64,000 nt of DNA from Zoroaster sp. YZ-2022. Its lineage: Eukaryota > Echinodermata > Asteroidea > Forcipulatida > Zoroasteridae. Below are positions 11,228 to 25,500 of this stretch, one piece after another. The notes under the pieces are model-generated. The model had not been told where the DNA came from and made no database searches. It worked only from the letters and a program-made list of their open reading frames with translations. Positions within the stretch are counted from its first letter, which is position 1, and every line of letters begins with the position of its first letter. Both the position numbers and the translations under genes were made by a program. The DNA lies in contig CM055819.1 of assembly GCA_029582265.1 (NCBI GenBank), positions 12,883,087-12,947,086 of the forward strand. Direction: 5' to 3'.

Positions 11228-14200
11228 CTGTAACAAATAATATCAAAATATATCAAAAGATATGTTCAGAAACCAACCAATGTCTGAAAATGCATCCATA
11301 CTTTGTAAGAATTAAGAGATGTACAGAAACCAACCAGTGTCTGTAAATGCATCCATACTGTAAGAATCAAGAGATGTACAGAAACCAACCAATGTCTGTA
11401 AATGCATCCATACTTTGTATATTAACTACATTGTATATGAAGTGTGCCAGCCTGCTGTAATCCATACCGCAGAATTGTATGCATGCATAATGGGAGCATC
11501 AAGGGATTAGCTGTTTGACCCATGAACTAGACGCGATCACTAGACGGGTGCGAACAATCAGCCGTGGGGGCGAACCTCTTAGTGCACAAACGAGATACAG
11601 TTCTCTCACACGCCGGGTAAGTCACCCAGACCGCACTGCTTCTTTTTGAGACATTGCGCATCAATCTGTGAAACAAAACATCATGAATGATCCAAATCCA
11701 TTGTCGCTGAAGTACTACGTGATACATTGTATACACAGGGACCAAATTTCCCATATACAAAGTATGGTGGCTCAGAGAGGCCTTACAAATCAGGCAAATG
11801 TCATTAAAGCACAGCACGGCAGAATTCCAATCGATCCAGCAATTTTGGCTTCAATTGGGCATCATTTCATAGCAAAAAAAACAACAATTCAAAATGCCGA
11901 CGCGCGTGACTCACCTCAGATGCCAATGCACCTCAGACAGACAGATTTATATCAAACTGTGAACAACTATGGTATTTTTGTTTGTGTGTGTGTGATTACC
12001 AATAGTTTTGAGTGGCTTTTAAGCTTTTGTTGATTTCTCTAGAGCACATAGAGTGCAATGCTACCACAGGGGTGCACCCCACTAAATAGTGAGGAATTCA
12101 TGCACCGAGCTGTTTATCATAAAGTGTAAACCCTCAATTTTTTCTGAAAAACAAAGATTTGAGGCCCATACATTTGATGGATTGTGTAAACATGGCCCAA
12201 TATCATAACCTGGGATCCTTGGCATCCAACTGTGAGTATTTTGGATACACTAGGCCCTGAAAAAGTGGTCTTAATTTGTATTTTGTTTTAAACAGTAAGG
12301 CCTTTTTTCCAAAGTGGCTGCTTTTCAGTGTGGGCATTTTCACTACTGTAGAGGGTGGTTTCCATTGGGATGAGAATAACTCGACGGGTGCCTGAACTAT
12401 CCACAATAAATTGAGAGGAAAATAAAAGGTTAGACATCAATCAATATTTTTCTTTTGGTTTTAAAACATTTAGGACTTCTAAGTATTTTTGAATGATTTT
12501 TGAATATTTTGTATTTAGCATCGGTTGCTATGAGAGTTTATTTAGTGGGGTGCACCACGAGCCTCCCCTCCAGGCTAGTCTCCCTTCAAGTGTACTCACC
12601 ACAGGTCAGCTTGAAGTGCTTGTAAGGAGTCTATGTCCCTTGACTGACATGCCATCTGTAACAGACAACAAATATGCATTTATAAGACAAAATAAAGTGG
12701 TTAGAATTTGCCGGTGGTCTACTAGCCAAATGCCAGTTAAACATCGGTGGACAAGTCAATACCCCTCTCCTAGTAGTCCGGCAGGCCTAGTCAATACCCC
12801 TCTCCTAGTAGTCCGGCAGGCCTAGTCAATACCACTCTCCTAGTAGTCCTGCAGGCCTATAGTCAATACAACTCTCCTAGTAGTCCGGCAGGCCTAGTCA
12901 AAACCACTCTCCTAGTAGCCCGGCAGGCCTAGTCAAAACCACTCTCCTAGTAGCCCGGCAGGCCTAGTCAAAACCACTCTCCTAGTAGTCCGGCAGGCCT
13001 AGTCAAAACCACTCTCCTAGTAGTCCTGCAGGCCTAGTCAAAACCACTCTCCTAGTAGTCCTGCAGGCCTAGTCAAAACCACTCTCCTAGTAGCCCAGTG
13101 GGCTAGTCAAAACCACTCTCCTAGTAGCCCAGTGGGCTAGTCAAAACCACTCTCCTAGTAGTCCTGCAGGCCTAGTCAAAACCACTCTCCTAGTAGTCCG
13201 GCAGGCCTAGTCAAAACCACTCTCCTAGTAGTCCTGCAGGCCTATAGTCAAAACCACTCTCCTAGTAGCCCAGTGGGCTAGTCAAAACCACTCTCCTAGT
13301 AGCCCAGTGGGCTAGTCAAAACCACTCTTCTAGTAGCCCAGTGGGCTAGTCAAAACCACTCTCCTAGTAGTCCGGCAGGTCTAGTCAAAACCACTCTCCT
13401 AGTAGCCCAGCGGGCTAGTCAAAATTACAAAGACTTCACTGAATCTTAGTTGTTATAATAATAATAATAATAATGTGTGGACTTATATAGCGCACGTATC
13501 CACCAACTAAGTGGTGCTCAAGGCGCATTATATCATTACCCCTGCTCATAAGGCTCATAAATCATTCCTGAAACCATCTCAGCTCCCTGGGGAATATACA
13601 GCTCAACTGCTGCCATTACAGCGCATATAGGACTAATCAACCAACTCTGCCCTCACAGGTACCCATTTAACCCCTGGGTGGAGAGAAACAATTATGGTTA
13701 AATGTCTTGCTCAAGGACACAAGTGTCACGGCCGGGATTCGAACACACATTCTGCTAACACCAGAACTTGAGTCCGGTAAGCTAGACCGCTCGGCCACGA
13801 CACATTTTATTTTACACATTTTATTTCACTGGGCCATGAAAAGTAATCTCTGACTCTCTTTGTCCTACCTCAAAAATATTGACAATTGTGGTCCACCATG
13901 CGGACTCTTATAAAAAGTACTTTCAAAACATGCGGATCAGTGAAAGTGCTTGTGGAATAGCTAAAAATCAACTTACTGGTCCGACCAGCTAGTGAAACAA
14001 AAAATTTTTAGGGCAACTCCTGAGCATCCATATCGGTAAACAAAATGGGAAAAAAGTAATTATCTTGATAAAGATTATAAATTGATTAAAGCAACTAATT
14101 CAATTCATTTACATTTATTTCCATTTCACAATTCTCAAGTTAAAGTATACAGATAATAGTATTAATAAATTTATACATATTAGACATAAGAAAGAGTGAG

Positions 14201-17200
14201 ATGGAGGCATGTCCCAGTAAGCAGTTGCTTGTGTCGACCAATTGGTTTATTTCAATTCTGTGAAAGACAACATCTTGTATCATTACACAGAAAGTAGACA
14301 GCGATTCTGATAGTGACTTAACCACACCACTAAGGCAATCCATTCAGAAGTTTTCCAGCAAATCTGTCAATGTCAAACAATTTGTCAATGTTTTTCGCAC
14401 ATTGCGTGTTTGATTATAAGTGGCAGGTAGCTGTGCCTTGGTTCTCTATGCAAGTTTGTATTTTTATTTTAATAACTTGGGATCCGTTTTAGCCATTCCA
14501 CTTGATTTGATTCAACTCAAATATTTGCTCATTTATTGCTTTATTCCGTGCATTGTTTACATAGGTTTGACAGTGTTTCTGGGGATCACTTTCGGGGGTT
14601 AATTTGGGGGAAAAGTGTTGTTATCCACTACAACTCAAGGGAATTGCTCTTGATTTCGTCGTCTCAAATGCAACCAATTTTAATGTTAACCCTAACTCCC
14701 TAGACCCATTTGCTTACGCATAACCTGAATCCTCCAAAATCCTTCAGTAGTAAAGCAAGCACATGACATGTACACATGTGTTTCTAATCTGATGATACAT
14801 GTACATGGCCAAGGACCCTTCCTGTATTGCATGGAGCAATAAACAGTGTCCACTGACCCAAGCACTGCCTTACAATCACTACAACAAACATGGATGTACA
14901 TGTACCATGGAAAGGCAAGTATGCCTAATAACCTAAATTCTTCAAAATCCTTCACTTTAGAAAAGAGGATTTTGGAGGATTTGGGAAGGTTAGGGTTAAT
15001 ACTGCCAATATGTGCAAGAGCTGTACTGGGCGATCACCTCCGAATTTGCTTGGTTACAACTAATTGTTGTTAGGGTTTATGGAAGTAAAGATGGGTTGCA
15101 TTTGGCACCCCATTTGATGACTGGTTCAATTATTACTTACTACATTACTTGAATCCATACTGCCGTTCCTTGTAAATTTATTTATTTGAGATTGTTAGAC
15201 TGCCGCCCAGAATTGAAAGCGGCAACAACTGGAAAAGTTGGTCTTTCTGTGATTAGTTTTGGTTTTTGGTTTATTTTTTAGTAACCGGTTATTTCTGGTA
15301 CAATATGCAGTTAATAAGTTCCCTCAAGACTAACAACATAATCATAAACGTATCAACAGTTACGGCACAGAACCATTTTTTTACATTTCTCCTAGTGAAC
15401 TGTCAATGAAATTCAACAGGTTTCACAGCAACTACAATTAGCAGAATATCACAAATGACTTACCACGACTGATTGCATCAACAGAAACAGTTCTTCACTT
15501 AAGCATTCTACAACTGTAACAAGAATGAGGGGAAAAAAACATTCTTATGATGAGGGAAAAAATTGTCAAAATTAAAAACTAACTTGGTGTAAAGATAATG
15601 ATGGCATCAAACCATCCCTTGAAATGTCTTTCTTGGGTGTTTATCGTTTTAGTAAATTTAGTGAAATAATTTCTAAAATGAATTTCTGTCATCTGAAGAC
15701 AAATATTCCATAATGGAATGAATATCAACAATCTGAATGCATTTTCACTATTTTCTGTAATTAAAAAAAAAAATATGTCTTTTAGTTTGGTAAGCAGTTA
15801 TGCAACATCTAATTCTCTATTTATTACACAGAAATTAATAAACTTTTACAAACATTTTTCTACATATACAAGTATGGATGCATTTATAGATATTTGACTA
15901 TAAGTGTATATCGGCTTTTAAGATATTTAGACAAATGTAAAAATCAACCAAGAATGGTTTCCTGAAACCAACAATCAGGGTCATGTTTTGGCAAACACGA
16001 TCAGAAACTTGTTTCTGACGTCACATTCTTGACTAGAAACAAGACGGCACAGCTACGCGAAAACGCGAACATAACCAGAAAATTGTTTTCAATTTGCGAC
16101 GTATTCAATCATCAACGTTTCTCAAAATATACGGTGTAATTCAAATTTTGGCAAAATTAGAACTTACTCGTGAGTGCTAGTAATAAACTTGAAAGATATA
16201 CTGGTATACAAACAATCATTCCATCATGTTTTAATAAATAATTTACAAAACTTTCATAACTTTTTACAATCCGCCATCTTGAAACCAAGCGTAACTGATC
16301 ACAATCTTTGGTTCACATTTGGTCAGAATAATGACGTCATTGCAGCACAACCAAACTTGCAAAAACCAATGACCGAAGCCAAAACATGTTTTTGGTTGGG
16401 GTCGCAAAAATGTGCCCCCGTTGTGGTTTGATCAAATCAAGCTTTCAAATACGGTGGAAAGATTGGTAACCTGTATCTCCCCTGACATTTTATATGCAAT
16501 AATGAGTAGCCTCCAAGAACCAGACTATTTAATGTCATAAAATCTACAAATTATGAAATGAAAATTTCAAATGGTGTCTAGATATTTATGCTCATCAAAA
16601 GCCAATCAAATTGATTCGGCCAAAAGAGACCCCAATTTGAGTGACGCAGGCTATGAAGACAATGCATCAATTTTAACCTCTTGCCCCTTGAAGGTTTTAC
16701 AGCCGAAATGAATACAGCACAGAGATATAATTACCTGTGCTAATGTCTTCTGTTGTCTCCCATGCGTAGCGCTCCAATGTCTGAGCATGCTCAGGTCGAA
16801 TACGCTGCGGCGTGGGCTACAAAAGGAACCAAGAGGTTTTAATAATAAAAAAAAAAGTTTATCAGTAATGCAATGACTCAATTCGTCCTTGACCGTTTAT
16901 AAATAAGAAATATATATTATCAGTTTCAAAGAAAGACAATAAAGTGGAGAATGTTTGGGTGAAATTTAGGTTTAATTAAAAAAAAAAAATTAATATTTGT
17001 AACTTTGCATGGTGAAAAGTATTAAGACTGTTAGCGGTGATACCATGTGAAATTCTCAACTGAGTAGTAATTAGTTCTGAAAAGAACTGGAGGTTACAAC
17101 GTTTCGATCAGTATGCTCTGATCGTCTTCAGGAGAAACTGATTTATTTACACTGAATGAATGAATATTGGGCCTCGAATTAAAGTCATTTTCAGGCAATG

Positions 17201-18944
17201 AGTTGAGTTATTGACATGCCATGGTCAGGTTAAATCAAATCTTCTCATGTCAGGTCAATTCAAGTCATATCATTTCTCAGGTTTATTTAACAACTGAATG
17301 GATTATATCAAGGATTGAGTTTAGTCACCAAAAATTGTGATTCGGGTCGCTGAGTCATTGACCCAAGTCATTACAACTCTAAAACTTTCAAGAAAGGAAA
17401 TTATAATTTTTGTTTTCAAATAGACACATGTGAATGAATGTTTACCTGTAATAGCATGAGAAGCAAGACCCTCGACACCTGACAGTTAGCCAAGACATCC
17501 GAAAATGCCCCGATGGGTCGACCCCCCTGGCCGCTTGATCCCCTCTCCTGGGCTAGGTATTCCATCTCGGTCAGAACACCGAGGGCACCATCATAGTCAC
17601 CTGAAATCATCACATATGCAAATAATGACAGGATAGATAAACTGAACCCATGATTCTGATGAGACAACCTGGATTCAGTTATTACTGAACCAATTCTTGG
17701 AGAATCAAAATTCAGGTTGGGCCGGATTATCAGTAGATCATGAGGCTTGGAAAATCACCTATTTATTACTTTTGAACATTCACACCTTACCCAAACGTTA
17801 AGCAAGTTTTTATGTCATAACATCGCACAAGTTGAAGGTGCTCAACTCTCTGAATCATTCGGGTGAAAAGCAGCTTTTAACGTCAAAATTTAATTTGTAT
17901 GAAAGTATGAAACGTCCTTTCACAACAGATAAATTATTACTCACCTGTTTCAATCTTACAGGATGCAACCTGACCCAATGAATGCAGACAATCTAGAGGG
18001 CTCTGTAGACAATTATATAACAAAAAAAGAAGAAAAACAGATTATTCAACTTAAAGGGATAATATCGTCACAATCAACGGGGCATGGAATCAGAGCGCTA
18101 GTTTTAGATTAACTCAGTGACTGAAAATAACACCCCACATGATAAGGTCATATTACCGTCACTGTGTTCATCTTAAACTAAGGACACCAATTCCATGCCC
18201 TGTTGAAAGTCTGCTCTGATCGTGACAATACTGCCCCTTTAACTTACAAAGGCAGATTATTGATTAAAACATTCAGATTTGTAAAACAAGCGCCGCCCTC
18301 CCACCCCCCACCCGCCACCTGAATAAAGATATTGACCAAATAGGGCTAGATGGTTCAGTGCCCGCATGTTAACCTGGAGGACTTAGGTTCAAATCCTGCT
18401 GTAATAAATGTATTCTTTGTTCACTCCCAGTGATAATATTTCATACTTGAAACCATGCATTCAGTGCTTTGATTCAGTATGTAGCACAGACGGGTTAATA
18501 TCCCTTGCATTAACCCTAACCATGCTCAGTGCAACAAGATGAAACAAAAGTAAAAAGTTGTTGCATCTTGTTGCCCTCAGCAGAGAACAAAAGAACCATT
18601 GTTCTAGCTGGTGGATCTTGTCACATTGAGCAGCCTGCACACTTTTCTGTTGTTGCATTTTGTTGCATTCAGCAGGGTGTCTGTGAAACGCCTGTAGGGG
18701 TTAGGGATAAAGGACAATATTCACCTGATATTGTAAATCTGCTGCTCGCTGATAATGCCCCATCGCTTCTGATGGCTTCTCCAGTTTCTGCAAACAAACC
18801 ATTATTACCAGATTAAACACACTGTATAAACAAGTCAAAAATCCTAATGATCTATCAATCTACCGCATGAATATTTCTACAATGGCAAACAATGTCTTCA
18901 CCGATTGTAGCAATTTATAGAATTAAAAAGGAAAATCGCTGCAA

Positions 18945-18975
<31 letters not shown>

Positions 18976-19506
18976 CACATTTATAAAGCGCATTTCATCT
19001 ATGACAAGACCCCTAAGCGCTGTACATGCATAGTACATTTATAGTAATCAAACAAATAACACATATACAATATATCTTCATGACTAACAACCCTATGTCC
19101 ATCCAAATCCACCCCCTGGTTTTGCTTGATTTTGGTGGATTCAGTACTGTGCATGTATATATAGCCCAGCAAATAGAGCATGATGCCATGGTCGAGCGGT
19201 TTAGTGCATCGGATTTGTGTTCTGATGGCCAAGTTGTCAGAATGTAGGTTCGAATCCTGGCTGCGACCATGGTGCTTGTGTCCTTGAGCAAGACACTTTA
19301 GCATAATTGCTTCTCTCCACCCAGGGGTAAATGGGTACCTGTGAGGGCAGAGTTGTTGTTGTATTTGTTTAGCCATATATGCGCTGTAATGGCAGCAATT
19401 GAGCTGTATACTCCCAGGGAGCTGAGATGGTTTCAGGAATGATTTATGAGCCTGATGAGCATTGCCTTGATCTAGTTGCTAGGATATGTGCACTTTATAA
19501 GAATCA

Positions 19507-19568
<62 letters not shown>

Positions 19569-22500
19569 GTGTACCAAATCCATCAAACTCCACCGGCTGC
19601 TTTTGTTGGATTCAGGACTGTGTATAGCCAAGCCATGGATGCTTTGCATTTTGCCACTGTACCAATTCCATCCAAGTCCAACAACTGGGTGAGTTTCTAG
19701 TATACAAATATAACATGGTTTGAGGGTGGACAGTCGATATTAGCTCCCCGAGGTATTGGAAGTTGAGAAACTAGTTCCCGAGGCGAAGCCGAGGGAACTA
19801 GTTTCTCAACTTCCAATACCGAGGGGAGCTAATATCGACTGTCCACCCGAAATAAACCATGTTATATTTGTTTTACTATACCTCATACATATTCACAATA
19901 TTCTCTAGTTCGGCATCATTGAGCTTGGTAAATTAAAACGCGACATTTACGTGTGCCGCCATCTTTTCATGTGTATGTACGTAGCTCGGGCGATGTTCGC
20001 GCGTGCGTACTACTGTTCCCCGCTGGCATGTTCCCGGATGCAGGGAACAGATCGTTGGGACTATTTCCCCGCCGGGACTGTTCCCCGATGCGACAGTCTA
20101 CTACGCACTACTGCGCATGCGTATTTACCCTGTGCGTGAATACTCGCGGGCGCGAGGTAAATAGCCAAAATAGCATCTGGCACGTGACGGTGAATGGACC
20201 AGTGAGAATTCGGCTCTCGATCATGAATATGTATGAGGTATAGTAATTTAAAATGCCTAGAGGGTTAGGGTAACAGATGACAATCATAACTGTGCATCCA
20301 TGCACATATGCAAACATTTCACCGGAAACCAAAGAGATATAACCCACACTCACTCTCAACGAGTCTGCAAGCTGAAGAGACAATGTTGCTGCCAGGGCTG
20401 GTTGTTTGAGCTCTATGTATACCTGTGATGTGAACAATAAATAACCACTGCTAGTTTCATCATATAATGCTGTCATAAGGTCATAAGGCTCTTCTTCCGG
20501 GCACACAAAGTACAACTTTTTGTCCCAGCAGAAGGTCGTAAGCAATAAAATGGCTCCTTTGAAAAAAAGTAGGGCAAAACTGTTATATTTTTGTTGCTAG
20601 AATTACTCCCAAGACATGTTTTTCCATTCCTATGCAGAATTTAACTTTCCTACAATGACTTATAAATGGCAGAAAAACGACCAAACTTTCACACTCAATT
20701 TTCAAACACAATTTTGCACATTAACTGCTTACGATCTTTTGCCGGTCACACTTTTGTTACGTACTCCTTCCGGGCACACAACAATAAACCATGGAGGAAG
20801 GAAAAGTCCTTCCTCCATGAATAAACTCACATTGTAATGAAAGGCACTGAGCAGCCATCTTAGTTTTTAATACGCACGTGTCTATGAGAACCCAACTGAG
20901 GCTCATGTCCCCAAATAGTCTGGTGCCGTTCCTTCTGTAATTTTTCAAAGGCGATTTTTGATTGGGCATCAATCACGTTTGTGAAGTGTGCACCCGGGTC
21001 TGACCTCCCCCCCACCCCCCCCCCCAAAAAAAATCTTCTAACAAACCAGTCATGATTTATGTGGATAGACTAACTTAATTTAATAACAAAATGCTTGTTC
21101 AACATTCCATATTTTCATCCTGCCAAACGTTGAGACAAAGATTTTGAGACAAAGAAACCGATTTGAATATTCTTCCCTTACCCTGATCGCATGATTGTAG
21201 CAGTTGATCCCCGCCGTCAAGTTCTCTTCAAAGCCCGGACATGACAGGGCGTGGTCCACCTCCTCGGCGTGCATGAAATGATGAGTAGCACCAATAAGAG
21301 CCTCAGCCTCTGCTGGCATATTGGATAAGGTGTGTTCACATCTGAGAAATCAAAGAAGGCGTGTTGAGTATCAGACTTGTAGTACTCATACTCATAGTAA
21401 ATGTACTCGAGTATAATTTTTCTGCACTTATACTAAAAAAGAAGAAGAGTACTTTAGAACAACTACGGAGTTTGAGTCCTCATTACTCATACTCGAGTAC
21501 ATATAAATCTGTACTCGTACTCGTGAAAAGTACTGGAATACAAATATATGTATGTTGATATGTTGTGAATAAATCTGTACTCGTACGCGTGAAAAGTACT
21601 TGAATATGTTGATATGTTGTGTATAAATCTGTACTCGTACTCGTGAAAAGTACTCGAATACAAGTGTGTCGAAATGTTGTGTATAAATCTGTACCTGTAC
21701 TCGTGAAAAGTACTCGAATACAAGAATGTATATCCATGACAATATTGTTTCTTTTAAGAAAAGATGTTTTTATAAGTGGCATAAATTTCAGGGAACAGTA
21801 CGGTGCAGCCCTCCTCCCCCAACCAACACCCTCAATTTTGGTTCAGAAGTTTTTGTTTCGTTTTCCTTTTTTATTAATTTTTCTTTTATTAAATACAAAT
21901 AATCAGTAGTTTTTGCAAAACATATAACAGTGGTCAAAATTAGTTTGACAACTCATTAGTATACTCACGGGTCTCAATCGGGGTACAAGTGTCATCAGAG
22001 TATCTCCCAATGGGGATAGTATTTATAAACAACCTTGACAACTCATTAGTATACTCACGGGTCTCAATCGGGGTACAAGTGTCATCAGAGCATCTCCCAA
22101 TGGGGATAGTATTTATAAACAACCTTGACAACTCATTGGTATACTCACGGGTCTCAATCGGGGTACAAGTGTCATCAGAGTATCTCCCAATGGGGATAGT
22201 ATTTATAAACAACCTTGACAACTCATTAGTATACTCACGGGTCTCAATCGGGGTACAAGTGTCATCAGAGCATCTCCCAATGGGGATAGTATTTATAAAC
22301 AACCTTGACAACTCATTGGTATACTCACGGGTCTCAATCGGGGTACAAGTGTCATCAGAGCATCTCCCAATGGGGATAGTATTTATAAACAACCTTGACA
22401 ACTCATTGGTATACTCACGGGTCTCAATCGGGGTACAAGTGTCATCAGAGCATCTCCCAATGGGGATAGTATTTATAAACAACCTTGACAACTCATTGGT

Positions 22501-25500
22501 ATACTCACGGGTCTCAATCGGGGTACAAGTGTCATCAGAGTATCTCCCAATAGGAATAGTATTCATAAACAACCTTGACAACTCATTGTATACTCACGGG
22601 TCTCAATCGGGGTACAAGTGTCATCAGAGCATCTCCCAATGGGGATAGTATTTATGAACAACCTTGACAACTCACTGGTATACTCACGGGTCTCAATCGG
22701 GGTACAAGTGTCATCAGAGTATCCCCCAATGGGGATATTATTTATGAACAACCTTGACAACTCATTGGTATACTCACGGGTCTCAATCGGGGTACAAGTG
22801 TCATCAGAGTATCTCCCAATGGGGATAGTATTTATGAACAACCTTGACAACTCATTAGTATACTCACGGGTCTCAATCGGGGTACAAGTGTCATCAGAGC
22901 ATCTCCCAATGGGGATAGTATTTATAAACAGCCTTGACAACTCATTGGTATACTCACGGGTCTCAATCGGGGTACAAGTGTCATCAGAGCATCTCCCAAT
23001 GGGGATAGTATTTATAAACAACCTTGACAACTCATTGGTATACTCACGGGTCTCAATCGGGGTACAAGTGTCATCAGAGTATCTCCCAATAGGAATAGTA
23101 TTCATAAACAACCTTGACAACTCATTGTATACTCACGGGTCTCAATCGGGGTACAAGTGTCATCAGAGCATCTCCCAATGGGGATAGTATTTATGAACAA
23201 CCTTGACAACTCACTGGTATACTCACGGGTCTCAATCGGGGTACAAGTGTCATCAGAGTATCCCCCAATGGGGATATTATTTATGAACAACCTTGACAAC
23301 TCATTGGTATACTCACGGGTCTCAATCGGGGTACAAGTGTCATCAGAGTATCTCCCAATGGGGATAGTATTTATGAACAACCTTGACAACTCATTAGTAT
23401 ACTCATGGGTCTCAATCGGGGTACAAGTGTCATCAGAGTATCTCCCAATGGGGATAGTATGTATAAACAACCTTGACAGCTAATTACAGTACAGTCTGAT
23501 TCTGCTGAGTACATGTTAAAGACACAGTTATTTATGGTTTATCTTTATTTATTAATTCACTTAGAAAAAAATTATTTAGTCCCTGGCCTAGGAGATGCCC
23601 TAACTCAAACTGTGTAGTATTAAGTTTTTATATTTTTATTTTAGTATTGTTTTTATATCTCAAAGTGTGCCTAAAGCCATGTTGTTTATGATCGTTCTTT
23701 GTGTGATTCAATGTTTGTTTACTTGCTAAGTGGTAGCATCAGGAGATCAATTCGACAGTAATTTAGTTTACTTTTTTTGTAATCCTACAGAGGTGCTACA
23801 TTTGTTTCTGTTTCTGTTAATTTAATGTAAATTTGTGTTTATTTGTTTTTTCTACCTGTGAAATCAATCAATGAAATACAGTACAGTCTGATTCTGCTGT
23901 GTATATTAGCCTTTTTTTCAGTCAACAGGAACTGATTAGTCTCCGCTCAAGCTGCTGATTATATATGAAACCAGCCACTGCTATCTGTGCCTCGTTGCGA
24001 TGACAATAAGGCACATTTTCATGGCAGGGTAGACAGCGCGTGCAAACATTATTATGGAAGCAAATGATGCTTGTGTAATTTGTGCATGCATGTACAATTT
24101 TTTAGGTTATCAAATCCAATGCAGCCGGGAGCGCATCATTGACATTATGTAATCAATGATCCGATCGATATGTTGATTTACCTGGCTTTGGCTAGACTGC
24201 ATATGGCTGCGTAAGATGTACATTCTTGGTTCTCCAATGTCTTGGCAAGCGCACCTGATGAAACAATGGAACAATAAATCAAGACTTGAAATCAAAACTT
24301 TGTTTTCTTAAAAAATATAAATAATTTTGTTTGTATGGGTGAAAATCCAGGGGGGAGGGGGGATTGCGATTACGTGTCGATAAAATTAAAATGTATTCTT
24401 CAGATTCCTGGGGAAAAACTCATAAATCGATTCCATCGGACATGCTGACATTTTCAGCAATTAAACAAAAATAAAATAAAATTGAGTGAAAAAAATAATG
24501 TCCTGTGCCATTATTGACAGTCTGTGCTGTAAACCGAGTAAAAAAAAAAAAAAAATTATAACATTTAATCTTCAATCAAAAATTATAGCACACTTTTCTG
24601 TCAAATTCTGTTGGACATGATTTTTAACAATAGTCCTTCTATGAGTATGCTCTATATACATACTATGTACAAGGTACTTTAATAAAATAAATAACCAGCC
24701 TACAATGAACATTTCATTTCTATATAAAGGTTTTAGCAAGAAAACAATTTGAGCAAAAATTTGCATATTTTGTTCATGTTTTCTCTGAAATAAGTGCATT
24801 TCAGACAGAATAATTATTTAAGGACGGTCACTTGTTAAAAAAAACCAAGGCTTTTGAGCAATACACAAATTATGAACAGTGTAGAAATTACAACGCCAAC
24901 TACCGTATGCATGAGCCAATTGATTTATTAATAAAACGTGTGCATAATGCTAAACTGCTTAACCCAAATTACTGGCGATGCAGCGTTCCATCACCAGTGA
25001 CCAATCAAAACTCTGCACAAACAATGGATACAGAGCCAATTCGTGTCTAGATACAACATGTACACACACACACATACGATGTGTACATACGTACATATAC
25101 ATACAGGACATGTATTATCTCATGCATGCTATATATACTACTCAAAACAATTTAGGGAACACCAGAATAATCTCAGTTAAAGCAAGATCATTTATTTCAG
25201 ATAAACACAATGTTTCACAAAATTGATGAGAAACAACTGCACAATGAAACAGTCATGACATGACTACTGAAAGAGAGAGGGGGGTTGCAAATGAAAATCC
25301 CGGTTCATGGAACATTTCAAACCTATTGTGGCGTTTTTATTATTCGACGCCGGGGGAAACCCAAGGGACTGATCTTATTGAACCAGGGCCACCGACCAGC
25401 GCCTATTATCCAACAAAAATATTTATTAACCTTGCGCACGGGTGAGCGGCTACCCGAACACAAGGGGGGAATAATTAACGAACGGCGGACTAAGCCAAGG

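Noticed and set aside
14140..14343. Candidate F8A exon
   Set aside because: It looked like a long open frame in the right place, but does not match HAP40. The true exons 10 and 11 (15464-15513, 12600-12655) join in phase without it.
14686..14999. Interstitial telomere repeat
   Set aside because: TTAACCCTAAC occurs only once at each end as part of an inverted terminal repeat, not as a TTAGGG tandem.
19185..19268. A functional tRNA gene
   Set aside because: A and B boxes are present, but the sequence continues into a SINE body with an (ATT)n tail and has relatives at 8885 and 13455; I see no complete cloverleaf.
19427..19700. ORFs with poly-Leu or poly-Tyr runs
   Set aside because: These are translations of the (ATT)n tail of a SINE.
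21940..23480. Long repetitive ORFs (100-219 codons) on both strands
   Set aside because: They follow from a stop-free 90-bp satellite unit; 89-bp units break them, and they lie inside an F8A intron.
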